Notes: generated by a model from the sequence alone, not told the origin. Shown: positions 50,257-60,936, numbered from the stretch's first letter. The stretch: DNA of 64,000 bases from Lithodes maja (GCA_037953745.1 JBAKBP010007165.1:1-64000), one strand, 5' to 3'. A program made the numbers and translations.

Positions 50257-50387
50257 ATATAGCGAACCCAGAAATTAAAGGGGTAAATGGGGATGCATTC
50301 TTGGTTCAGCTAAAACCCAAACACAAACACCTAAAAACCTATAATGATATCATAAATTGGGGCATCGGATAGTGAGGGAGACCTGTA

Positions 50388-50510
50388 TACTTTTACCTCC
50401 TTGATTATAAGAGGCCTTCCAAATCTGAATAGAATTGTCTAATGATAGCCTGGGTAAAGTGGAATAAATATGTCATGATATTGGAGGGGTTAATTGAAAC
50501 TCTGTCAATG
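50388..50510. mobile_element. Decayed TTAA-type MITE fragment
   Basis: AAGAGGCCTTCCAAATCTGAAT, ATTGTCTAATGATAGCC and GGAGGGGTTAA resemble the right half of family T MITEs (56140-56227). Confidence 0.5.
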
Positions 50511-51119
50511 TTAGTCAATGATCATATTTTATGTTTATTTATGATAAGTGTCCTGCGTGGAACTGACTTAAACTGTACACTTTGACACTGAATATAGAAA
50601 TCTAACTACAGTACCAGGCCAGCCCTGTGGGAGTTCTTTTGAGGAACTCAGTGGTCTGGTTAAACTAATTCTTATAATTCCACAATTTATTCAGTTTTTC
50701 GGAGTGTTTCACCCGATTCCCATAGTATTGCTCCATAAAGTTTGCAAATATTATCAAGATCCATTGATTTTTGTGGCTGCTAATTATTTTCCTTATTCTG
50801 AAAACTGGCACATAATATTTTTTATAATGATTATATATATATATATGTATTAATACCTTGTACTAATTGGACTCTTGCGTACATGTTGGCTCGTCTACCC
50901 CATACTTGTGCTTTCAAAAATCTGCCGAGAGAAAAGGGAGTGAAAGGGAAATATACTGTAGATGTTATGAAGAAAGGATGAGAGAGAGGTTTAATATTAT
51001 GATCACTTGTATTCTAGTGCAATTATTCAGGTAGATTAGCCTGTTTGTTGGTAGCGTTCCAAAATAGTATGCAATGTAAATATAAAAATACCAACAAAAA
51101 GTATGTACTGTATGTATGT
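50511..51119. other. Mostly unassigned; repeat P fragment at 50614-50667
   Basis: CCAGCCCTGTGGGAGTTC ... GAACTCAGTGGTCTGGTTAA at 50614-50667 is the end of family P. The remainder is AT-rich without recognised features. Confidence 0.5.
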
Positions 51120-51210
51120 ATGTACTGTACAGTATTTACTCAGGCCCATTCCAAATTTTTTCCTTTTTTTCTGGGGGTGGCCGACTCAAGACAGAGCTAA
51201 CAAAAATTGA
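51120..51210 (+). repeat. Repeat family X fragment
   Basis: (GTAT)n-like start, ACTCAGGCCCATTCC and CTGGGGGTGGCCGACTCAAG. Confidence 0.7.
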
Positions 51211-51594
51211 GTAAATAAAATTTATGAAACTTGACAACTTAACTGAAATGCATGATGAAGACACCAACCACTCAACAACTTACCTGAAATGAATGCTAAA
51301 CACAGAAAATAAAGCATTAACTAGTCTCAACACAAAAAATAGCAAAATCAGAATTGCAATACAGTAATGTGATAAATGAAAAAAATTATAAAAGTATTTT
51401 GTTCTTCAGTAGTTAAGGGGAGATTTGTTTGTATTATTTATTAGTGTCAAAATGTGCACTCTAAAGCTGTCATACTGTACCTGCAATTTTTGTTTCCCGA
51501 CTGCCCCCGATTTTACCAAAAATACATTGGAAGATTGCGAAATTGAGGGCAGTTGTGACCAAAATCATGTATTTTCCCAACTGTACATTAACCC
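51211..51594. other. Unassigned AT-rich sequence
   Basis: No gene or repeat recognised. Confidence 0.35.
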
Positions 51595-51975
51595 GGATGG
51601 GTTCTCGTTACCCTTGGTCGGCAACTCATCTAGGGGAGACAACCTTATACAAATCCGGGTGGATGGGACTCGTCAGCCTTGGTTGGCAACCTGTCTAGGG
51701 GAGTAAACCTGATACAAATCCGTACTGCTTACCTAAGGGTAAGGCAGGTTAGTGGATGGATTAGCCGGACACCACTGTAGAAAAATAGTGCTAACAAGAT
51801 ACACAGAGGGCCTCGGAGTCGGACGGATCCTGAATTGAGTGGTCAATCCTGTAAGTCCTTCACTAAACTGGCTCGGGTTGTCCCTCTCACAGGGAATAGG
51901 TCCGCTTGGGGGCATTCTGTGTATGGCCACCCTCGTAAGGGGAGTAAGGCGTCTGGCAATAGATAGATAGATAGA
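51595..51975 (+). mobile_element. SINE-like element with RTE-type tail
   Basis: A duplicated head of ~66 bp (CTTGGTCGGCAACTCATCTA / CTTGGTTGGCAACCTGTCTA) is followed by a body and a 3' end GGCCACCCTCGTAAGGGGAG, AAGGCGTCTGGCAATAGATA, (GATA)n. The end imitates that of the RTE LINE (GGCCACCCCTTCGGGGATCA, CGGCGTCAGGCAATAGATA). No coding capacity. A non-autonomous partner of the RTE LINE is inferred. Confidence 0.65.
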
Positions 51976-52489
51976 CATTAACCCGGGAACTGCGGGGAGA
52001 CTTAAGAGTTCCCCCGGCGGACTGCGGGGAGACTCTTAAGAGTGAGTGAGAAAAAAAAATCAACTTTTGACATCGAAAAAAAAAAAAAATATATATTTTT
52101 ATTTTTTTATTTTTTTATTTTTTTTTGGCCCCTGGGCCATGCAAAATCTCAGTCCTCTACCTCCCCTCCTTCCCCACTTTCCTCCTCTCCTTCAGTTATC
52201 ACCTATTTTCCCTGTTATTCCCTTATTCTGAGGTATATTTTCGTGCTAACATTAGCGAGTTGCAAGCAGGGTGTTGTCATCACTGATGGCAAGCGAGTGC
52301 AAGAGAGAGAGAGAGAGTATCGATCGACTGTGTCTCAGTGGCCTTGGGGGAAATTGGCGGGAAAGCAGCTTGCCTCACCCATACATTATACAACTCGCGG
52401 GCTATATCTCCGATTTTGACCATCCAAACGCTGTTTTCACTCGTTTTATTGTTGTTTCAGGTTAATACAAAGGAGTACAAAGGAGTACA
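51976..52489. other. Low-complexity A/T tracts and unassigned sequence
   Basis: A-rich and T-rich runs at 52048-52128; a small GCGGGGAGACT duplication at 51990-52031. Open frames here come from the low complexity. Confidence 0.5.
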
Positions 52490-55400
52490 AAGGAAATCAA
52501 GCAACAACAGATCTAGTGACCCTTCTAGGCTGCTTGTCCTCCAAAACACTGAGGATCAAGTGTCCAAACAGTGGTTTAGAGTGGGCAAGGGAACATTGGA
52601 AAGGGAACTACTGCCCTGCCACTAACGTGGCAGGACTAGGAAGTTAGTAGGGGACATATGGGTTAGTAACTGAGGGGAGGATAAAGTTATTCATTTACAA
52701 ACGCAGTCAGTCGCGGGTTTGATGCGAGATATTTGTCTAGGCGGAATTTAAATGAATCAACGGTGCTGCAGTCTATAACGTTTCGGGGAAGCCCATTCCA
52801 CAAGTTGACAACTCGATTGAAGAAGAAATTCTTAGATTCGTGCGAGTTAAAAGATTTACCAATAATTTTGCAACCGTTTCCCCGTGTGTAATTAGATTGG
52901 TCGATAGTGAAGTACTTACTACAGTTCATATTGTCGATGCCTTTGATGATTTTGAACACTTGAATTAAGTCGCCTCTTAATCTGCGCTGGGTTAAAGGAA
53001 ATAGATTTAATTCTCTAAGACGCTCTTCGTATGGTTTGTTCTTTAGGCTAGGTATCATTTTGGTAACTCTACGTTGAACTCGTTCTAGCTTGTTTATATC
53101 TTTTTGGTAATAAGGGCACCAGGATTGAACGCAGTATTCCAGAAGAGGGCGGACTAAGGAATTGTAAAGGGTTAGGATAACTTCTTTGGATTTATGCTCA
53201 AATGACCTGCCTATAAAGCCAATTATTTTGTTTGCCTTCTTAACAACTTCTGAACATTGTTGACTCGGTTTTAGGTTACTCGATATTGTTACTCCCAGAT
53301 CAGTTTCTCTGTTTACATTCTTAAGCTGAGTGCCATTCATCGAATAGTTTGCTTTCTCATTTAGGTATCCGACATGTAGTACTTTACATTTATCCGCATT
53401 GAAACTCATTTGCCAAATTTGGGCCCAACATGACAATTTATCTAGATTGTGTTGCATATCGTCAACTTGTTCTTTTGAGAGTACGCTATTTGCAATTTTT
53501 GTATCGTCAGCAAATTTTGAGATTGTGCAGGTGAGACCCTCATCTATGTCGTTGATGTAAATTAGAAAGAGAATTGGTCCTAGTACCGATCCCTGGGGTA
53601 CCCCGCTACTTACATTGGTCCATTTAGATGCCTTGCCGTTTATGACTACTCTTTGCTTTCTGTTGTTGAGCCAATTTTCTATCCATTTCAACACACCGTC
53701 TTGTATTCCATGCGCTTTTAGTTTTAGCAGTAAACGTTTGTGGGGAACTTTGTCAAAGGCCTTTTGAAAATCAAGGTATATAATATCTACAGCTTTACTC
53801 TCATCGTAGAGGTTGAGGATATCGTGGAAGAAGTCTAAGAGGTTTGTTAAACAGGAACGTTTTTTACGAAAGCCGTGTTGAGTATCTTTAAGTATGTTAT
53901 TTTCCTCTAAGTGATTTACGAGTCTGTCTCGTATGACCGTTTCTAGCATTTTACATACAACTGAGGTTAAGCTAATTGGACGATAGTTACTGGGTAGGGA
54001 TTTGCTGCCTTTTTTGAATATCGGTGTTACGTTGGCTAGCTTCCACTGATCAGGCATAGTTCCAGACTGCAAGGATTTATTGAATAGTAATGTCAGTGGT
54101 TTGGAGAGCTCATTCTTAGCTTCCTTTAGAACTCTAGGCGAGATTGTATCAGGTCCTGGCGTTTTATTTACTTTGAGTTTATCTAAACAATTCAATACTT
54201 CTCTCTCTGTAACGGTGATATTGCTTAGAACATCTGAATTATCAATCTGAATCGGCGATGGTGTAGGGATATCACTGAGATCTTCGGTTGTAAAAACTGA
54301 TGCAAAGAAGGTATTGAGGGCATTACTCATTTGTACTTCGTCTTTGGTGTATTCTCCTTTTTCATCGACTAACGGTCCAACAGTTGAAGTAACTACTTTT
54401 TTCTTTCTGATATAACTATAGAATTCTTTCGGGTTTGTTTTACTTTGATTCGCAATATGTAACTCTAAGGTCTTTTTACTTTGCTTAATTAACTTTTTGG
54501 CTTTGCGTCGTAGCTCTACAAATTTCACCCGTTCTTCGTCATTTTGTGAGGATTTTAATCTATCATTAGCAAATTTTTTAGCAAGCAGGCAGTTTGAAAT
54601 ATCTTTATTCCACCATTTGGGCTTATTATTATGGCCTGGACGCCGTATTTTCGATGGTATGCAGTCTTGCACTGCTTTTAGGTAAGTGGTTTCGAATAAC
54701 TTCCAAGATGTATTTATGTCGTTATTGTTAATTAAAAAGCTCCAGTCAGTTTCTTTAAACATAGCTCTAAGTTTATGGAAGTTTGCTTTCTTGAAATTAG
54801 GGACTTTTTCGATGCTACTATTTGGTTCGTTACTAGTAAACTTTAAAGTGAAAGTTATCGTACGATGGTCGCTGTTACTGAATTCATCACCAACATTCAA
54901 ATTCTCTATCAATTCTTCTTTTGTTGCAAGTACAATGTCAAGAACGTTATTACCACGGGTCGGCGTTCGAACAAATTGATAAAGCGAACTCTCTTGCAAG
55001 TTCGTATACAAGTCATGTCCGGAGTGTGAAGTAAGAGTATCGCCCCACTTGGTCACAGGTAAATTAAAGTCGCCAAAAATTACGGTATCTTGTGAGTTAC
55101 TTACATCTGCAATTTGTTCGTAAATTTCTCGGTCAGTTTGCACTGATTGAGCTGGAGGTCTGTATATTAACGCAAGTATTATTTTTGTACCTTTATTATT
55201 CTTTATTAGCACAAAAGATGTGTCGACGTTCACAATTTGAGGTTTTGACACGAGGGTCGGGTTAAGACTTTCTTTGATATAAAATAAAACGCCACCTCCA
55301 TTTTTATTTATTCGGCTGTTCTCAAACATTACATAACCGGGAAGTGAATACTCTGCTAAAAAGTCTCTATCTTCTGTATTGAGCCAAGATTCTGTTATGC

Positions 55401-55860
55401 CAATCACATCATAATTTTCTGTAAACACTAGTTCCTCTAAATCTGAAAATTTATTGCGTATGCTACGAGCGTTTGCATAGAAAACCTTTAAAGTTGCGGT
55501 TTTAGAACTCGCATTACGTTCTTTCATCGAATTATTGGTTCTGGTCGGATCTACATTTACATTCATGGCTGTCCTCGGTCCTCGGTCGTTATCCCTGACG
55601 GTTTTGAATTTGGGTCGTGTTGGTGGAGATTTATCCAAATTCGCGGTTCTTGACGGATTAGTATTTAATTCCTTTGTAGGTTGCCGTCCTCGCTGTCTTC
55701 GGTCCTCCTTCCTGGTTGTCCTGTGCTGAGTCGATCAACCCATAATAGGCGCATATGGATAAGTATTAATGCCATTAATGGTACAATGAATATTTTAGTG
55801 ACGGAAACACCTCAAATACGTCGGCACAGGGGGACGTTTCCAATTACCCCCATGCGCACT
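52490..55860 (-). mobile_element. CR1-like LINE, apparently full-length coding region
   Basis: Intact ORF with 3' UTR on the left, including a CCTGCCAC/GTGGCAGG hairpin at 52613-52632. The 5' limit is uncertain (55640-55860 is assumed leader). No target duplication could be fixed. Confidence 0.75.
52687..55638 (-). CDS. CR1-like LINE ORF2: endonuclease and reverse transcriptase, 983 aa, intact
   Basis: APE-type endonuclease at 50-265 (YANARSIRNK, GITESWL, LIYRPP, IFGDFNLPVTKWG, NSDHRTI), linker with KWWNKDIS, then RT: NKTPGPDTIS, NYRPISLTSVV, FRKKRSC, IYLDFQKAFDKVPHKRL, SGVPQGSVLGP and the catalytic FADD at 709-712. The C-terminal region has RPLLEYCVQSW, LERVQRRVTKM and LWNGLPRNV. No RNase H, as usual for CR1. 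The Met at 55638 is the first of the frame; an upstream ORF1, common in this clade, was not seen. A different CR1 lineage from the copies at 25.6 and 34.7 kb. The frame is free of breaks. Confidence 0.93.
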   Translation of the reverse strand: MDKSPPTRPKFKTVRDNDRGPRTAMNVNVDPTRTNNSMKERNASSKTATLKVFYANARSIRNKFSDLEELVFTENYDVIGITESWLNTEDRDFLAEYSLPGYVMFENSRINKNGGGVLFYIKESLNPTLVSKPQIVNVDTSFVLIKNNKGTKIILALIYRPPAQSVQTDREIYEQIADVSNSQDTVIFGDFNLPVTKWGDTLTSHSGHDLYTNLQESSLYQFVRTPTRGNNVLDIVLATKEELIENLNVGDEFSNSDHRTITFTLKFTSNEPNSSIEKVPNFKKANFHKLRAMFKETDWSFLINNNDINTSWKLFETTYLKAVQDCIPSKIRRPGHNNKPKWWNKDISNCLLAKKFANDRLKSSQNDEERVKFVELRRKAKKLIKQSKKTLELHIANQSKTNPKEFYSYIRKKKVVTSTVGPLVDEKGEYTKDEVQMSNALNTFFASVFTTEDLSDIPTPSPIQIDNSDVLSNITVTEREVLNCLDKLKVNKTPGPDTISPRVLKEAKNELSKPLTLLFNKSLQSGTMPDQWKLANVTPIFKKGSKSLPSNYRPISLTSVVCKMLETVIRDRLVNHLEENNILKDTQHGFRKKRSCLTNLLDFFHDILNLYDESKAVDIIYLDFQKAFDKVPHKRLLLKLKAHGIQDGVLKWIENWLNNRKQRVVINGKASKWTNVSSGVPQGSVLGPILFLIYINDIDEGLTCTISKFADDTKIANSVLSKEQVDDMQHNLDKLSCWAQIWQMSFNADKCKVLHVGYLNEKANYSMNGTQLKNVNRETDLGVTISSNLKPSQQCSEVVKKANKIIGFIGRSFEHKSKEVILTLYNSLVRPLLEYCVQSWCPYYQKDINKLERVQRRVTKMIPSLKNKPYEERLRELNLFPLTQRRLRGDLIQVFKIIKGIDNMNCSKYFTIDQSNYTRGNGCKIIGKSFNSHESKNFFFNRVVNLWNGLPRNVIDCSTVDSFKFRLDKYLASNPRLTAFVNE

Positions 55861-56009
55861 TCAGAGGTTAACTATCATACATTTGGATATCTATTTAATT
55901 TTCTCTGTTTGGCTGATATTTACATTGTGATTATTATTCTTGTTTTGTTTGCTGTGTTTATCAGGCATTTCAGTTGTGTTGTCCAGTTTCTAAAAATGTA
56001 TCGACTGGC
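55861..56009. other. Unassigned sequence
   Basis: Short stretch between the CR1 leader and the next MITE. Confidence 0.35.
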
Positions 56010-56013
56010 TTAA

Positions 56014-56223
56014 CCCCTAATGTACCTATGACGTCCTTTTTTTATAATATTCTGACAAATATTGAACAATTATATTCAGCTTAGGAAGGATCTGTGATAG
56101 CCAAAAGGATTAAATTGAGATAGTCTGTAGCCTTTTAATTGCTAGAGGTCCTTCCTAAGCTGAATTAAATAGTCTAATAGTTGCCAGAATATAACGAGTA
56201 GGACGTCACCGGTACAGAACGGG
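56014..56223. mobile_element. TTAA-type MITE family T, copy 3 (210 bp)
   Basis: TTAA at 56010-56013 and 56224-56227. Ends CCCCTAATGTACC.ATGACGTCC and the inverted GGACGTCACCGGTACAGAA.GGG. The body is itself folded back (TTCAGCTTAGGAAGGATCTG against CCTTCCTAAGCTGAA). Confidence 0.88.
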
Positions 56224-56429
56224 TTAATCTATGTACAGGTATACTCATTTTGGGTAGTAGTATTATTGATTTTGCTTACTATTTGGAAAACCACTTATAA
56301 ATAGTCTAGTCTACCCTACATGGAAATGCGAAGGTATTGACCATGATTTTCTGTGTAATCTAGTCCATTTTCTGTTTCTATTGTTGATCTTGTTGCACGT
56401 TCCTTATTCGTGTTGAGTGATTGTTGCTA

Positions 56430-56642
56430 AAGCCGGTATCACACGAGAGCTTTTTCCCTCAACATTTATCCTCAACACTGGTCTGGCAGCATATGAGGTC
56501 AACATTTAAAATATTTCAGTTACCTAAATTTATCTACTATCAGTCTAGTTTCCGATACCAGTGCAAAATACTCCATAAATGATGCCGGACAAATGTTGAT
56601 AATCTAATGTTGACTGTAAAAGCTCTCGTGTGATACCGGCTT
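56430..56642. mobile_element. MITE with 25 bp perfect TIR (213 bp)
   Basis: AAGCCGGTATCACACGAGAG continuing with CTTTT is matched exactly in reverse at 56618-56642. Flanks (GCTA / AGC) extend the symmetry, so the target duplication is unclear; superfamily not assigned. Confidence 0.88.
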
Positions 56643-56689
56643 AGCAGTTTCTTCTTAACTTTTAAGATATAGGCCTACAGAGACTCCTC

Positions 56690-57028
56690 ACTTAGAGTTG
56701 CATCATTTTAAGTGGTTGCATTATTCACTGTTCATTAATGCCGCAACAAAATTCACTTAAAGTTGTTTAGCTTCATTATTAAGTTGTAAATCAAACAAAA
56801 TTTTCCAAATTCACAATGAAAACGACAAAAAAAATCTTGATTCACATAAAATTGTTTCATTTGAAGTCGTGATTCACATAATGTAGTTTAATTTAAAGTC
56901 TTCATATTCAGGAATGTTAATAATAATAATAATAATAAGCATGTTACTTATTTCTCACAAGCACCAATTTTTCCGCAGAATTCACTGGCGCTCGAAAAAC
57001 AAAACAACTTTAAGCGAGGAATTACTGT
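56690..57028. mobile_element. MITE family S, copy 2
   Basis: Ends CTCCTCACTTAGAGTTGC and the inverted ACAACTTTAAGCGAGGAATT. Contains repeated CACTTAAAGTTG / CATTTGAAGT words and an (ATA)n tract at 56922-56939. The first copy is at 28190-28985. Confidence 0.72.
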
Positions 57029-57167
57029 TCGGTGCTTCTGAGTACTGTATTGTATTATTATTAGTGTCCATTTAGTATAGGCACAAGAGAGGAATCAGGA
57101 TATTTTGAATGAAAGACAGGCATATACTGTTGTTTTGTTGTTGTTAGCTGAAATTACTGAGGACTTG

Positions 57168-57375
57168 ACGCTTTCAGGGCGGGTCAAGTTATTTTTTTAT
57201 TTTATTCTGGCTATCATTAATTAGACGGTGTTTAGGAAGGATTTTTGACTGTCAACGAATTAATGGAGATATACACGTCTCTGATTACTAGACGTCCTTC
57301 CTAAGCTGCATAAAATCGCCTAATAATAGCCAGAATACTGTATATGGAATAATGGTATCACCCGTCTTGAAGTGG
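57168..57375. mobile_element. TTAA-type MITE, relative of family T (~208 bp)
   Basis: Right end ACCCGTCTTGAAGTGG then TTAA (57376-57379); left end CGCTTTCAGGGCGGGT preceded by TTGA. Contains ATTTTATTCTGGCTATCATT, the same motif from which the minisatellite arose, and the fold-back TTTAGGAAGGAT / GTCCTTCCTAAGC. Confidence 0.65.
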
Positions 57376-57439
57376 TTAAGGAGGTTTCACACAAGCTTTT
57401 ATCATCAACTTTCGATATACTGAACATCATTATTCTGGG

Positions 57440-57660
57440 AATATTATGAAACTATTTTGCGCTATGCCCTGTTACAAAGAGGTAGGCCGAAAATCTTGAA
57501 GCCTAACGTCTATAGCTCAAAAAGGGCTAGAGCAAATGAGGTATAAATTTCCATACCTGTTCCCTGGTTGACCCTTCCCAAATGGTAGAAATAGCTCGAT
57601 TACTCAAGTCATTTGTGAGTTATAGAGGTTATCGTTCAGGAGTTTTGGCCTGCCGGTATT
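57440..57660 (+). repeat. Fold-back family F, copy 2
   Basis: AGCTCAAAAAGGGCTAGAGC ... CCCTTCCCAAATGGTAGAAA ... GAGTTATAGAGGTTATCG. It lies head to head with the copy at 57735-57880. Confidence 0.7.
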
Positions 57661-57734
57661 AACTTGGAAAAGGGTATAGTATTGGCAACTATAGTCTATT
57701 CATTATAATTAGGACACAATTCTTTACCACTAAC

Positions 57735-57880
57735 CTCTATAACTAAAATTTTGCTGGAGTTATCGTGCTAATTTATCTACCATTTGGGAAGAGTCAAACA
57801 GGGAATATGTGTGGAAATTTACAGACCATTTGCTCCTGCCCTTTTTGAGTTAGAGAGGATAGAGGTCAAGATTTATGATG
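57735..57880 (-). repeat. Fold-back family F, copy 3
   Basis: TAACCTCTATAACTAAAATT ... CTACCATTTGGGAAGAGTCA ... CCTGCCCTTTTTGAGTTAGA. Confidence 0.7.
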
Positions 57881-58199
57881 AATTGACTATTGACTGGTAA
57901 TAGGTGACTGAATTATCATACACCTTTAGAAAATTATGAAAGATTATGACGCATTTTGACAGTTAATCTGGCTATCATAATTATAATGTAAAACTTGCAA
58001 AATAAACAAACCAAAACTTAGACGAACACAGTAAAAAGACAAAAGATCTTATCAAAATCGCTATGTGGAAACAACGCTTAGTAAAATAATATTATAAATA
58101 AAAGAACACAATCCACCACATAGGGTGTACATTACTACATGAGCAAAACGATTTTATACAATTTAGGAAGGATCTGTGGGAATTATAAGGTTAAAGACT
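57881..58199. other. Unassigned, with a family T fragment
   Basis: TTTAGGAAGGATCTGTGGGA at 58160 is a shred of a family T MITE; the rest is AT-rich and unassigned. Confidence 0.4.
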
Positions 58200-58870
58200 A
58201 TCTCAATTACCCCTCTGACTCCCCCCTGTTACTACTCTCCTTGACGCGGTTGGGGGGCTTCGGGGCCGGCGACTGGGGCTTGATGGGGGATGGTTGTGGT
58301 CATTTCCCTTCCTACCTCCCCTCGAGCTTTCGTCCTCAGCTTGACTAATTTTGAGTAGTTTTTCTTTCCTCATTCTATGTTTTTCCCCTTCTATTCTTAT
58401 TCTGTCCCATCCGGCTGTCCTCGGGCAGCCTATATCTCATGTCTCCCTGGCCTGGCCTGGCCTGGCTAGGTGATGGACTCCTGACCCGTTTGTTTCTTCG
58501 GTTGCTGATGTGGCCGAACTGACTTGATTCCCTTCGGTAATGCATTTTTTGCTTCTCGATGTGGTTTTTCTACCTTCGACCTGATCTTTCATTCTTCGCC
58601 CTGATCACTTCTTGGTTGGTGTTGCGGTGTAGCAGTTCTTGCCTCATCCTTCAGCCCTGCCCTTTAAGAGCTCTGATGTGGAGCTCATGTGGTCCGGCTG
58701 AACTGATGAGATGGCGAGAAATGTCTGCGTGTCTTCGCCTTCCTCGATTTGTTCCCCTACTGACCTTCCCTATCTATCTTGACTCGTTTAGTTATATATC
58801 TTGATTGAAGCCTTCGGGCCAGCCCTATGAGAGTTCTTTTGTGGAGCTCAGTGGTCTGGTTTAAAAAAAA
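58200..58870 (+). repeat. Repeat family P, long copy with A-rich end
   Basis: A pyrimidine-rich ~650 bp segment ending GCCAGCCCTATGAGAGTTC, GGAGCTCAGTGGTCTGGTTT and an A tract (58863-58870). CCTGG is repeated tandemly at 58446-58465. The polarity suggests a retroposon; no coding domain recognised. Confidence 0.55.
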
Positions 58871-59239
58871 ATGTTTTTACTTCCATATACCCTTCCTAAT
58901 CTGAACACAATCATCTAAAACAGAAAACAGAAAAGAAATGTGTTAGCGTATTGTCTAAGGGGTAAAAAAATGCCACATCAGAGTTTCCGTTAGAAGTTGA
59001 TATAAAAAGCGCTTGTAATTCCGGCTTTAGATCTGATTCTCATCTTATAATGTACAGTACTTACAATTACTTTGGACTAAGTCTTTACTTCAAACTGGTA
59101 TCATAAATATTAGGGCTAAATCGGCGAAGTCCGAAGGCAATTTTCCAGCTACGGACTTTTTCCAGCTACGGACACCGTCTCCCCCCTATTAGTCCGTTAA
59201 ATCGAGGGTCGACTGTACAGTGTTCTCTTTTCACGGACT
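58871..59239. other. Unassigned, with MITE remnants
   Basis: CCCTTCCTAATCTGAACACA at 58890 is a family T relic. A block near 59000 is inverted relative to 57390-57420 (see findings). Confidence 0.4.
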
Positions 59240-59285
59240 GACTGGGGTAGGTTGTTCCAGTCTTTGATGGCAGTGAAGAAGAATG

Positions 59286-60582
59286 TTAGCGCTTACCCTG
59301 TCCTTGGATTCTCGGGACCGTAAAATTATACATCCTATTCCTTGTATTGTGTCCAATCCTCTCATTTGCTTTAACAAAACTACTCTTTAAATACTCTGGA
59401 GCCCTATCATAAAATATCTTGAAGGTGTTTATGAGTCTGATTTGCTTGGCCCTGTCTGAGACATTGAGCATACCAAGTGACTGAAGTTGTTCCTGGCCAA
59501 TATGCGATCTGGGTCCTAGGTTCAGCATGAACCTATAACCATTTTATTTTGAGTGATCTGAAGTTTGTGCTTTGCTGATTTAGATGATGCAGAGTACCAG
59601 GATGACACAGAATAGTCAAAGTGACATTGAACAAGCGCTTGGCATAGGGTCTTTTTGGTCGCCACGGGCAAGCATCTTCAGATATTTAATACGTGCTCTA
59701 CATTTACTCAGGATCGATTCCAAGATTGTTTCACCTGAAAGAGACGAGTCCAGTTTTAGTCCAAGATATTTCACTTGTGACACTGTTGTTATGGGAATAT
59801 CATTACAGTTGACCGAGAAGCCCACAATGTCTTTCAATTTGCGTTTTGTTCCACATAAGATGGCTTCTGTATTGCCCAGGTGAAGAGATAGTCTATTGTC
59901 CACTAGCCAATCACTACACGATTCTAGTTCTTTGGAAAGTGAGGTGGCAATACTTATTGTGTCTTTTCCTGAAACCAGAAGCACACTGTCGTCAGCATAC
60001 AGTAATAATTTACACGATAGGCTCAGTTCCATGTCTTTCACATAACAGAGAAAGAGTAAGGGACCAAGGATGCTTCCCTGCGGGACCCCACAGTTAAATG
60101 GCATAGGATCAGAAAGATTATCATAAAATTTTGACTCTTTGTGTTCTACCACTAAGATAAGATTTAAACCAGTTCACTGACCCAATGCCCATTGCTTGTA
60201 GTTTATTACATAGGATATTATGGTCTACTGTATCAAACGCTTTTTGTAGGTCAAGAAGAACCATACCGGTGTAGTTACCTTTAGACATTTCATTACGAAT
60301 GTGATCTGTTAAGTGGATGAGACAGGAGTCTGTCGAGTACATGCCTCTGAAACCTGATTGAAACTTATAGAATAGATAATTTTCTTTGAGGTAATGTTCA
60401 ATTTGGGTATATACAGCTCTTTCAAGGATTTTTGATACAATACAGAATATGCTAACTGGTCTGTAGTTACTAACATCTAATTTATTTCCTTTCTTGAATA
60501 GAGGGGTTACAATAGCTTCCTTCAGTTCACATAATAATTGTGGCCAAAATGGCTTCTGAGTCAAGAGAGAACACCTTCCCAC
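59286..60582 (-). pseudogene. CR1/L2-group LINE, RT region, frameshifted
   Basis: Minus-strand reading in two or three frames: KEAIVTPLFKKGNKLDVSNY, SKILERAVYTQIE, FQSGFRGMYSTDS, VLLDLQKAFDTVDHNIL, WFKSYLSGRTQRVK, then after a frame change near 60130 CGVPQGSILGPLLFLCYV and LLYADDSVLL, and further down DRAKQIRLINTFKIFYDRAP. Endonuclease and both ends are missing. Distinct from the other CR1 copies here. Confidence 0.82.
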
Positions 60583-60699
60583 CTCATAAGTTGGAGGATC
60601 ACTGACCCAGCTAGTCTGTCGGAGCTTGGAACCAAGCTGAAAAGTGTTGCCAATGTCTCAGAGCAGTGCGTACAAGTCATGGTGCCAGGTACCGCTCGA

Positions 60700-60800
60700 T
60701 ACTGGCAGTTACAAGGACCGCATATTATGGACGTACGTTGTCCGTCGCTGGTACTGACAAGTGACTTTTTGACTGTCGGCCAACGTACGTCGCTGGGACA
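60700..60800. repeat. Short inverted repeat
   Basis: GGACGTACGTTG (60729) and CAACGTACGTCGC (60782), each next to GTCGCTGG. It may be a remnant of a small TIR element. Confidence 0.4.
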
Positions 60801-60805
60801 GTAGG

Positions 60806-60936
60806 TGTTAAGAAGGATCTGTGGTAGTTGAAAAGGTTTGGTTCTGATATACTAAAGCCTTATTATTATTGCTAGAGGTCCTTCCTAAGCTGAATACAAT
60901 TGTCTGACAAAAAGGACGTCCCCGGTATAGTAAGGG
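60806..60936. mobile_element. TTAA-type MITE family T, 5'-truncated copy
   Basis: TTAAGAAGGATCTGTGGTAG ... AGGTCCTTCCTAAGCTGAAT ... GGACGTCCCCGGTATAGTA.GGG then TTAA at 60937-60940. The left terminus is missing. Confidence 0.78.

Larger units (their letters stand above)
46967..50387 (+). mobile_element. MITE family G, copy split by RTE insertion
   Basis: TACAGGTCTCCCTC at the left and GAGGGAGACCTGTA at the right; without 47045-50269 it collapses to ~195 bp, the length of the intact copy at 43714-43909, and shares its body (GGGTTATGTTCCTGA, CCATTTACCCC in reverse, GGGGCATCGGATA). Confidence 0.85.

Noticed and set aside
52490..52625. Host exon after TTGTTGTTTCAG at 52448-52459
   Set aside because: The downstream text has no family similarity and is better explained as the 3' UTR of the minus-strand CR1 LINE.
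57387..59035. Confident call of a 1.65 kb DNA transposon
   Set aside because: The end similarity is short and diverged and no target duplication is visible; kept only as a side remark in a finding.
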